Of a stretch of 8,552 nt of DNA, positions 1-5,609 are shown one piece after another. The first letter of the stretch is position 1. Every line of letters begins with the position of its first letter. Below the pieces are notes generated by a model. It was not told the DNA's origin. It did no database searches and saw only the letters and a program-made list of their open reading frames with translations. The translations under genes and the position numbers were made by a program. This DNA comes from Dehalococcoidia bacterium (GTDB lineage Bacteria; Chloroflexota; Dehalococcoidia; UBA3495), in assembly GCA_002730485.1 (NCBI GenBank), contig PCAH01000136.1:1-8552 (forward strand). Reading direction: 5' to 3'.

Positions 1-621
1 CAGCTCCAACACCGTGACTTCGCCGCCGTAGTGGGCGGGCACTTCCAGGTCGAAGGCTGCCGTGTTGCCGCTCTGTAGGAAGACGATGATGTCATTCTTG
101 ACCTTATTACCGTACTCAACCATCTCAGCCGCGGTATAGACATCCTTCAGGCGCTCATCAGAGGCCCGCATGTCGTCCTGGCTCATGCTGCCCACCTTGT
201 GGCTCAAGTAGGCCACCTCCGGGAAGGACATGATGTGGAGAACGGTCTTCCGGCCCGTCCAGGGACGCCATGGCACGTCCATGTCCAGTTGCTCCTGGGA
301 GAACTGGGGAGTGGCACGGCAGGCGGCGCTCAGGATCTTGTCATATTTATCGGCCAGCCATTCGGTCTTGCCCGACAGGTCGACCTTCACGTCTAGTTTG
401 AATGCTGGAATCAGCTTCTTGGGGAAGTAGCCGATGATGACTTCCGTGTCGTCGATGATGGTCACAGGCAGGGCTTTGATACCCCGGCTGCGCAGGTCTT
501 CCATAGCCTTTTGGTCTTCCAAAACGTTGTGGTGCTCATACTGAACACCGTTGGACTTCAGGAATTCCTCCAAAGTCCGACAGCTGAATCAACCAGGCTG
601 TGTGTAAACTTGGACGTCCAT
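1..621 (-). CDS. Glutaredoxin-like selenoprotein (UxxC) with C-terminal DinB-like domain, partial
   Basis: Reading from ATG at 621-619 gives 207 codons open to the left edge except one TGA, codon 11 (591-589). Residues 1-70 are a thioredoxin-fold glutaredoxin domain: strand DVQVYTQPG, then U11-F12-S13-C14 where the family has CxxC, then helix RTLEEFLKSNGV, a second strand, and the cis-Pro loop ALPVTII (P52). The TGA sits exactly at the nucleophilic Cys, while the resolving Cys14 and the whole downstream fold are intact, which points to selenocysteine. GGAGG (627-631) lies 5 nt before the ATG, so the start upstream of the TGA is well supported. Residues ~85-207 are helical; GRKTVLHIMSFPEVAYL (H129, E135) resembles the first metal-binding helix of DinB/YfiT-like proteins. 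The expected role is a thiol/selenol redox enzyme in the cytoplasm; the partner is unknown. The 3' end is missing. Alternatives are a sequencing error or pseudogene, judged less likely. Confidence 0.85.
553..578 (-). promoter_or_regulatory. Predicted bacterial SECIS element
   Basis: On the mRNA strand the hairpin begins 10 nt after the TGA. The six outer base pairs GGACUU/AAGUCC are perfect. Above them a U (572) opposite UG separates a 3-bp mini-helix GGA/UCC (569-571 with 561-563), closed by the loop GGAAU (564-568). An alternative fold extends the stem to 9 bp through two G-U pairs, with loop AGGAAUUC. Both place G in the first two loop positions and put the loop about 19-20 nt after the UGA. 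This matches the general bacterial SECIS pattern as I recall it (short stem, unpaired U below a mini-helix, early loop G, loop roughly 16-37 nt after UGA). The hairpin also encodes residues 15-24, so coding and RNA structure overlap. It was folded by hand only. Confidence 0.7.
589..591 (-). other. In-frame TGA, predicted selenocysteine codon
   Basis: This is codon 11 of the glutaredoxin-like gene. It replaces the first Cys of a CxxC motif (TGA TTC AGC TGT, read as U-F-S-C). TGA acts as a normal stop in the neighbouring lipoprotein gene (2728-2730), where further in-frame stops follow within a few codons, and tryptophan is TGG throughout. A genome-wide change of the TGA meaning is therefore not supported. 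Confidence 0.8.
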
Positions 622-837
622 AGCATCCTCCAGTCGTAGTAACCGATGTTTCTTTAAGTAAATGGCCCAAGAAAATGGGCCTCAAAAACCAAACACATCC
701 TACCACGAGATATAGGGCAAAGTTTAGACCTAAAAGTCGCGTTCCAATCAGGCCTGGTTTCCCTTAAGAAAACGTTTATGACAGACTAGATTGATGGGTT
801 CTGATTCGATACCACCCGGCAGAGAACTGGCAGGTGC
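622..837. other. Divergent intergenic region with a short GC hairpin
   Basis: This region separates the leftward selenoprotein gene from the rightward lipoprotein gene and must hold both promoters, but I see no convincing -35/-10 pair. It contains a perfect 6-bp inverted repeat GGCCCA/TGGGCC at 664-669 and 676-681, with a 6-nt A-rich centre. This is an operator candidate or a hairpin in the 5' leader of the selenoprotein gene. No open frame of note is present. Confidence 0.5.
627..631 (-). promoter_or_regulatory. Ribosome binding site of the selenoprotein gene
   Basis: GGAGG on the minus strand lies 5 nt upstream of the ATG at 621-619. It matters because it fixes translation initiation upstream of the TGA rather than at a later start such as the ATG at codon 40 or the TTG at codon 17, neither of which would retain the redox motif. 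Confidence 0.75.
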
Positions 838-2730
838 TTGTTGGTGATATCAGACTGCTTACGCGGAAAGCTGACTTCAACGATATTCGCTGTGGCCGCG
901 CTCCTACTGGCCCTTGTCGCCTGTACCCAAAGTGACCCGAATCTAGGACCATCCTCCGACGGGACGCCGTTTTACACGGTGGCGTCGGAGTCGCCACCCC
1001 CCAATTCCACCCCGATACCTACGCCGGTCGTTCCACTTAGAGAGACAGGAGTACCCTCACCCACCGCCGTCGCAATACCCGTCCCGGTTCCAACGGTCGT
1101 GCCCACGGCTACTCCCTTACCGCCAACCATAACACCGGTGCCAACGCCTGAGCCGCCGCCAACCGCAGCCGCAACTCCCAGGCCACGACCACCTGCAGAA
1201 GACTCAACCCAACTGGACCTGGGTGGAGGCATCTTTTTGAGCGTGTCTCCGGAGAACACCGTTTCCGGGCGGGACATTTCGTTTTTCATGTCTGGATTGA
1301 ACCTCTGGGAGCCGGTGACAGTCTCGTTTCTAGACCCGGAGGGCGTGCCAGCCACCTGGATCACATCAGAAGATGTGCACCAGGTGAACACCGATGACGT
1401 CAGAGTAACATCTCAGACTCTATACCCAAACCCGGCCGGTGAGATCAGCTGGGAGCGTTACGCGGTCCAAGACGCGACCGGCCCCTGGACCATGGACATC
1501 GGCCTCTCTAATAGCGTGTTCCGGACTACCTACACCCTCAGCGACGTCAGGTTAGGCGATGTTGAGAAGGTGTTGTTGGGCACGTTGTTGACGAGACGTG
1601 AGGCTGACGATTTCGTAATCTACTACTCTGACCTTATACCCACGGCCCTGGTGGCTGATCTCCAACAACACCTGATCGATGCCGCTCTGCTCCTCGACAG
1701 ACAGATCCAGACCGAGACAAAGCAGATCCCCGATATCTACCTGCTGGGCAACCGGGACATCATGGATAAAGTAAGTACCTTTACCGGAATCAATCTGGGT
1801 TTTGAAAACGGGTACTACACGAATTTTGGTGAACGGCCAGGCATCTTCATGAGGACCGACCTGCTGGCGACAGAGGTACGACGCCTCCTCACCCATGAGT
1901 ATGTCCACCACATATTTGAGGGTCTGTCAGGCGTGCGAAACACGCCTGCCTGGCTGACTGAAGGACTCGCCGAATATTACGAATTCTACGTCGCCGAGTC
2001 TGGACCGAGACCCCAAGCATCAGAGGTTCGAGTTTACGCCTCAGCCGATCGGGCACGGGACGCTGCTCAAGCAGGCACACTTTACCCCCTGGCAGACCTG
2101 GACAGCCAGGCAGACTGGAACTCCCGGGGCGAAGGCGTCTCCCTTCAGTACGCCCAGGCCTACATGGCCGTTAGATTCCTGAACGAGACCTATGGGCCGC
2201 TTTCCGGCAAGGACCTGGTGTTGGAGATAGCCGCAGGAGCTGACATATCCGAGGCCTTGGTGACCGTGACCGGACTGGACTTGACGGTGTTTGAATTGCA
2301 ATTCAACCGCTGGCTAACGCGGTGGGAAGACCCGGAGCGACAGAGCATCATCGACTACATAGCTGCCTTGGATGTCATCCTCAACGAAGAGACCGCCAAT
2401 TCAAATCTCAGGGCACAGAACCTCGGCGCGACCATGACTTACCAGGAAGCGATCAGCAGCCGCACCTTCCTGGTCCAATCAACCGAATCACTGATCGAAG
2501 ACCTGCTAAACCTCTCCCCGCCTGCCAGGGCCGTAGACCTGCACCAGGAAGCGATCGACCACTTTGGGCGGGTGCTAGTCTGGTTATCGTTGGAACTTCA
2601 GGCTGCCAAAGCCCAGGACAACGGCCCGTTGATCGCCGCCAACGACATGATCCCAGAGATCAACGCCCGCGATTTCAGCCTCAAGCGGAACGTTTCGAAC
2701 CTGGAATTCGTTTTCAACCTCTCCAATTGA
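838..2730 (+). CDS. Secreted lipoprotein with peptidase MA-like (gluzincin) metalloprotease domain
   Basis: A predicted zinc peptidase anchored outside the cytoplasmic membrane. The N-terminus has basic residues, a hydrophobic core (FAVAALLLALVAC) and a lipobox LVAC with Cys29 as lipidation site. Residues ~53-120 are a Pro/Thr/Val-rich spacer, as in many Chloroflexota exported proteins. Residues ~125-235 look like a beta-rich domain. Residues ~250-490 hold the peptidase: LLTHEYVHHIF gives HExxH (H353, E354, H357), and WLTEGLAEYYE 18 residues on supplies the third ligand, probably E375. This spacing and the W-L-x-E-G-x-A-x-Y pattern fit the peptidase MA family. The last ~130 residues are helical without a recognised domain. 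Possible starts are TTG 838, TTG 841 and GTG 844. The nearest purine-rich stretch (829-835) fits GTG 844 slightly better, and in-frame stops at 787 and 802 rule out earlier ones. The substrate is unknown. Confidence 0.85.
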   Translation: MLVISDCLRGKLTSTIFAVAALLLALVACTQSDPNLGPSSDGTPFYTVASESPPPNSTPIPTPVVPLRETGVPSPTAVAIPVPVPTVVPTATPLPPTITPVPTPEPPPTAAATPRPRPPAEDSTQLDLGGGIFLSVSPENTVSGRDISFFMSGLNLWEPVTVSFLDPEGVPATWITSEDVHQVNTDDVRVTSQTLYPNPAGEISWERYAVQDATGPWTMDIGLSNSVFRTTYTLSDVRLGDVEKVLLGTLLTRREADDFVIYYSDLIPTALVADLQQHLIDAALLLDRQIQTETKQIPDIYLLGNRDIMDKVSTFTGINLGFENGYYTNFGERPGIFMRTDLLATEVRRLLTHEYVHHIFEGLSGVRNTPAWLTEGLAEYYEFYVAESGPRPQASEVRVYASADRARDAAQAGTLYPLADLDSQADWNSRGEGVSLQYAQAYMAVRFLNETYGPLSGKDLVLEIAAGADISEALVTVTGLDLTVFELQFNRWLTRWEDPERQSIIDYIAALDVILNEETANSNLRAQNLGATMTYQEAISSRTFLVQSTESLIEDLLNLSPPARAVDLHQEAIDHFGRVLVWLSLELQAAKAQDNGPLIAANDMIPEINARDFSLKRNVSNLEFVFNLSN

Positions 2731-2913
2731 TCCCCTAGTTAAACCCCGTCTACCGCTTAAGACGCAGAGCGTATGCCACCGCCGGTCTGATATGCGATAA
2801 TTCCGTCTGCCTATAACGGCACCTATCCGAACACGAGTCAAGTCCATGTGAAGTCATACCTCTTGATTCACCGGTGGGTATGACTCGTTCCAACAGACAA
2901 TAGAGGAGTAGAT
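2731..2913. other. Intergenic region upstream of the monooxygenase operon
   Basis: It separates the lipoprotein stop from the monooxygenase start and should hold the operon promoter. TATAAT-like words occur (GATAAT near 2795, TATAAC near 2812) but neither has a good -35 at proper spacing. No T-tract terminator for the lipoprotein gene is visible. Confidence 0.4.
2852..2885. repeat. Perfect 9-bp inverted repeat in the operon leader
   Basis: AGTCATACC (2852-2860) and GGTATGACT (2877-2885) are exact reverse complements separated by 16 nt, and the interval ends in the palindrome CACCGGTG (2869-2876). The right arm ends 28 nt before the monooxygenase ATG and leaves the ribosome binding site (2902-2908) free. 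It could be a dimeric repressor operator or a leader hairpin. No T-run follows, so it is not a classical terminator. Confidence 0.6.
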
Positions 2914-3954
2914 ATGAGATTCGGTAGCTTCGTTTTTTCGATCAGCACCGACCCCAACGCCGACCTGCAGATGATTGGCCAGACCCTGCGTGAGATAGAA
3001 CTTGCCGAAGAGGTGGGGTTCGACGCCATCTGGCTGACGGAACACCATTTTGACGGCGCAGTTGCCTATGCTGACCCGGTTGTCTTCGGCGCTGCTGTGG
3101 CCGCCAGGACCAAGCGTGTGCAAATCGGCTTCGCCGTGGTTGAGATGGCCTTGCACCATCCTGTCCGACTGGCGGTGCAAACATCACTGTTGGACAACCT
3201 GAGCAACGGAAGGCTCATCATGGGCACCGGCAGGGGCTCCGCTTACAACGAGTACGAATACATCGGTTTCGGCACCACCCTGGAGATGGGCAGGGAGATG
3301 CTGGATGAATCTGAAGAGTTGCTCATCAAAGCCTGGACTGGGACCAACGTGGTGCACAAAGGCAAATTCTGGGACCTGTCCTTTCCTGAGCTACGACCCC
3401 GTCCCGTTCAGAAGCCCCACCCACCGATCGTCCGCGCTTGTATCTCTGAAGAATCCATGGTCGCGATGGGACATGCCGGCAGACCCGTACTGATCGGAGT
3501 CCAGACCATCGACACCCTTCGGCACCGATTTGTCCGCTACCAGGAAGGGCTGGAAGCATCAGGGCTTAACGAAAAACAGATTGAAGATGTCTTAGACCAG
3601 ACCTGGGCACAGCGGGCCCTGTTCGTATGTGACAGCGACGATGAGGGCTTGGAGATTGCCGAAGCGGGACTTTCCAACTTCAAGGCGCATCTCTTTGACG
3701 CCAGGGTGAAGTTCAACCCCGGCGGCGCCCAAACTCCTGAACCAGGCACGCCACCGCCGGACAGCGAGGTCGTGGAGCACGCATTCCTAGCCGGTACGCC
3801 AGCCACAGTGGCCGGAAAGTTGGAGGAACTGCGGGACATCGGAGTACGTAACGTCTTACTCAATCCCAACATCGGCCAGATCGCGCCCGATAAAGTGGAA
3901 AAATCCCTGCGGATGTTCGGCGAGAGCGTGATGCCAAAGTTTAGAGATAATTAA
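2914..3954 (+). CDS. LLM-class (luciferase-like) flavin-dependent monooxygenase
   Basis: A cytoplasmic TIM-barrel oxidoreductase of the bacterial luciferase family, which uses reduced FMN or F420. The family oxygenates small organic substrates, in some members with C-S or C-N bond cleavage. The 346-residue length is typical. Family signs in order: first strand MRFGSFVFS, helix ending EEVGFDAIWLTEHHF (E43-H44-H45), strand RVQIGFAVVEMALHHPVRLA (68-87), and LSNGRLIMGTGRGS (96-109), which matches the conserved G-R-x-x-x-G-x-G-x-G phosphate-binding region. The C-terminus FLAGTPATVAGKLEEL is the usual helix of this family. AGAGGAG (2902-2908) sits 5 nt before ATG 2914. It heads a three-gene unit; the SDR start follows the stop by one base. 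Cofactor (FMN or F420) and substrate cannot be fixed from sequence. Such enzymes are strongly expanded in SAR202 Chloroflexota. Confidence 0.92.
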   Translation: MRFGSFVFSISTDPNADLQMIGQTLREIELAEEVGFDAIWLTEHHFDGAVAYADPVVFGAAVAARTKRVQIGFAVVEMALHHPVRLAVQTSLLDNLSNGRLIMGTGRGSAYNEYEYIGFGTTLEMGREMLDESEELLIKAWTGTNVVHKGKFWDLSFPELRPRPVQKPHPPIVRACISEESMVAMGHAGRPVLIGVQTIDTLRHRFVRYQEGLEASGLNEKQIEDVLDQTWAQRALFVCDSDDEGLEIAEAGLSNFKAHLFDARVKFNPGGAQTPEPGTPPPDSEVVEHAFLAGTPATVAGKLEELRDIGVRNVLLNPNIGQIAPDKVEKSLRMFGESVMPKFRDN

Positions 3955-3955
3955 C

Positions 3956-4726
3956 ATGCCCGATCAGAACCCCTTCGACCTCAAGGGCAAGGTCGCCGTG
4001 GTCACCGGCGGCAACGGCGGTCTGGGCTTGGGCATCGCCCTTGGTCTGGCCGGGGCCGGTGCCAACATAGTGGTTGCCGCCCGCAGCGTGGAAAAGACAG
4101 CCCAGGCGCTGGAGGACATCCGCGCCCTGGGGGTGGAGGCCCACGGAATCACGGTGGATGTAACCAAAGAACCTGCAATCCAACGGATGGTCACTAGCAC
4201 CATCGACCATATGAGACGACTGGACATACTGGTCAACAACTCGGGCATCGCCGTGCGTGCCCAACCCCAGGATTTAAGCGCAGCCCAGTGGGACTCGGTC
4301 ATAGATGTGAATCTGCGGGCGGCTTTTCTGGCCTCCAAAGAAGCCTACCCGCACATGGTCAAGAACGGCGGCGGCAAGGTAATCAACATCGGTTCCATGT
4401 ATTCGATCTTTGGCAGCGATTGGGGTTCGCCCTACGCAGCCAGCAAGGGCGGCTTGGTGCAATTGACCAGGAGCCTGGCCGTGGCCTGGGCCAAGGACAA
4501 CGTCCAGGTGAACGCCATCCTGCCCGGCTGGTTCGTCACAGACTTGACCCGCGGTATTGAAGAGGGCGACCCGGCCCGACACGACAACATCAGCCGCCGC
4601 ATCCCCACGGAACGCTGGGGCGACCCGTCCGAGTTGGGCGGGGCGGCAGTCTTCCTGGCCAGCAACGCCTCCAATTACGTAACCGGCTCCACATTGACCG
4701 TGGACGGAGGCTACTCGGCAACCTAG
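3956..4726 (+). CDS. Short-chain dehydrogenase/reductase (classical SDR)
   Basis: An NAD(P)-dependent alcohol/carbonyl oxidoreductase, 256 residues, a normal length for a classical SDR. All signatures are present: the Rossmann motif TGGNGGLG (17-24), NNSG (94-97, replacing the usual NNAG), and the catalytic tetrad N119, S147 (GSMYS), Y160 and K164 (YAASK). The adenine-side strand ends VVAARS, where an Arg often favours NADP(H). The C-terminal GSTLTVDGGYSAT is typical of the 3-oxoacyl-ACP reductase/glucose dehydrogenase-like group, but similarity to FabG does not establish that role here. ATG 3956 follows the monooxygenase stop by one base, with only a weak AGAGA upstream, so translational coupling is likely. 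It probably oxidises or reduces a product made by the preceding monooxygenase (inference from position). Confidence 0.93.
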   Translation: MPDQNPFDLKGKVAVVTGGNGGLGLGIALGLAGAGANIVVAARSVEKTAQALEDIRALGVEAHGITVDVTKEPAIQRMVTSTIDHMRRLDILVNNSGIAVRAQPQDLSAAQWDSVIDVNLRAAFLASKEAYPHMVKNGGGKVINIGSMYSIFGSDWGSPYAASKGGLVQLTRSLAVAWAKDNVQVNAILPGWFVTDLTRGIEEGDPARHDNISRRIPTERWGDPSELGGAAVFLASNASNYVTGSTLTVDGGYSAT

Positions 4727-4731
4727 AGGAG
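4726..4731 (+). promoter_or_regulatory. Ribosome binding site deciding the sulfurtransferase start
   Basis: GAGGAG overlaps the last base of the SDR stop codon and also covers the first base of the possible GTG start at 4731, so it cannot serve that GTG. Its 8-nt spacing to ATG 4740 is good, which supports ATG 4740 as the initiation codon. Confidence 0.65.
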
Positions 4732-5609
4732 TGACCAAGATGGCCTTCAAGTACCCGCATTTGTTGGTGGAAACCGACTGGCTAGTAGAACACTTGGAAG
4801 ACAAAGACATCCGCGTCTTGGACTGTACCGCCTTCAACATGCCAGATGGCAGTGGCGGTATCCGCGCCGAGAGCGGACGTGAGTCCTGGGAAACTGAACA
4901 CATCCCCGGCTCAGGCCACGCCGACTTGGTCAATGACCTCTCCGACAAGAGCGCTGCTTTCCGGTACATGCTACCGCCGGTGGAACAGTTCGCCAAAGCC
5001 ATGTCCGGCTATGGGGTGGGCGCAAATACCCGTGTCGTGCTGTACGATTCGACCTCTGGTTCTTGGGCCACACGAATCTGGTGGATGCTCAGAGCCTTCG
5101 GCTTCGACGACGCCTATGTGCTGAACGGTGGCCTGCACAAATGGAAACTGGAAAACCGGCCCCTGAGCACCAGCCCGTCAACCTACCCGCCAGCCATCTT
5201 CCACGCCAGGCTGAGAACTGGACTGATGGCCGACCGTGCTGAAGTCTTGGCTGCGATTTCAGATGGCGCAACCTGTGTCATAAACGCGCTCAGCAAAGAC
5301 CAGCACCTGGGCACTGGCGGTGCCAACTACGGGCGGCCTGGACGCATCGCCGACACCGTAAACGTGCCAGCCGGGGACCTAACAGACCCTGAGACGCACG
5401 CCTACCTATCACCGGAACAACTGGCCGAGCGGTTTGCTGGAGTCGGGGCAGATACTGCATCCAGAGTGATTGCCTATTGCGGCGGTGGCATCGCTGCCAG
5501 CAACGACGCTTTTATACTGACACTGCTCGGCCACGAGAACGTGGCGGTGTACGACGCGTCAATGTCTGAGTGGGCAGCCGACCCATCCCTGCCGATGCAG
5601 ACTGGCTAG
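4731..5609 (+). CDS. Two-domain rhodanese-like sulfurtransferase
   Basis: Tandem rhodanese domains of the thiosulfate/3-mercaptopyruvate sulfurtransferase type, moving sulfane sulfur through a cysteine persulfide. The open frame begins at GTG 4731, but GAGGAG (4726-4731) lies 8 nt before ATG 4740, so ATG 4740 (289 residues) is the better start; numbering here uses it. The N-terminal domain (to ~135) carries RVLDCTAFNM and the domain end DAYVLNGGLHKWK. The C-terminal domain has the active loop CGGGIAAS (C247) and ends LLGHENVAVYDASMSEW. CGGG resembles the CG[ST]G of mercaptopyruvate enzymes more than the CRxG of thiosulfate enzymes. However, the usual D-A-R of the second domain reads N182-A-L184, and the usual RF.G reads QHLG, so the Arg residues that bind the mercaptopyruvate carboxylate appear absent and the substrate may differ. 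It is the last gene of the operon, 4-13 nt after the SDR. Confidence 0.9.
   Translation: MTKMAFKYPHLLVETDWLVEHLEDKDIRVLDCTAFNMPDGSGGIRAESGRESWETEHIPGSGHADLVNDLSDKSAAFRYMLPPVEQFAKAMSGYGVGANTRVVLYDSTSGSWATRIWWMLRAFGFDDAYVLNGGLHKWKLENRPLSTSPSTYPPAIFHARLRTGLMADRAEVLAAISDGATCVINALSKDQHLGTGGANYGRPGRIADTVNVPAGDLTDPETHAYLSPEQLAERFAGVGADTASRVIAYCGGGIAASNDAFILTLLGHENVAVYDASMSEWAADPSLPMQTG
5606..5609. other. Overlapping convergent stop codons in one CTAG
   Basis: The TAG of the sulfurtransferase (5607-5609, plus) and the TAG of the AlkC-like gene (5608-5606, minus) share the palindrome CTAG. There is no intergenic DNA and therefore no separate terminator between the converging genes. Confidence 0.9.

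Noticed and set aside
199..430. Two short plus-strand open frames
   Set aside because: They lie antisense to the well-supported selenoprotein frame, overlap each other and show no recognisable family features.
1..621. Reading the glutaredoxin-like gene as a pseudogene broken by a stop at codon 11
   Set aside because: The stop falls exactly on the redox Cys codon, the rest of the frame is intact for ~590 bases, and a SECIS-like hairpin follows. Random inactivation would not be expected to show all three.
994..1197. CCN-rich low-complexity stretch as a DNA repeat or CRISPR-like array
   Set aside because: There is no fixed repeat unit; it is the in-frame Pro/Thr spacer of the lipoprotein.
972..1391. 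139-codon minus-strand open frame rich in Gly/Val/Thr
   Set aside because: Its composition is simply the complement of the Pro/Thr-rich spacer of the lipoprotein; there is no ribosome binding site or domain.
2728..2730. The lipoprotein TGA as a second selenocysteine codon
   Set aside because: Another in-frame stop follows after three codons and there is no Cys motif context, so it is an ordinary stop.
2771..2797. Imperfect hairpin (GCGTAT...ATATGC) as a terminator of the lipoprotein gene
   Set aside because: The stem includes a G-T pair and a 3x3 internal mismatch, and no T-run follows.
4274..5002. 242-codon minus-strand open frame
   Set aside because: It spans antisense to parts of both the SDR and the sulfurtransferase, whose motifs are complete on the plus strand; it has no family signature.
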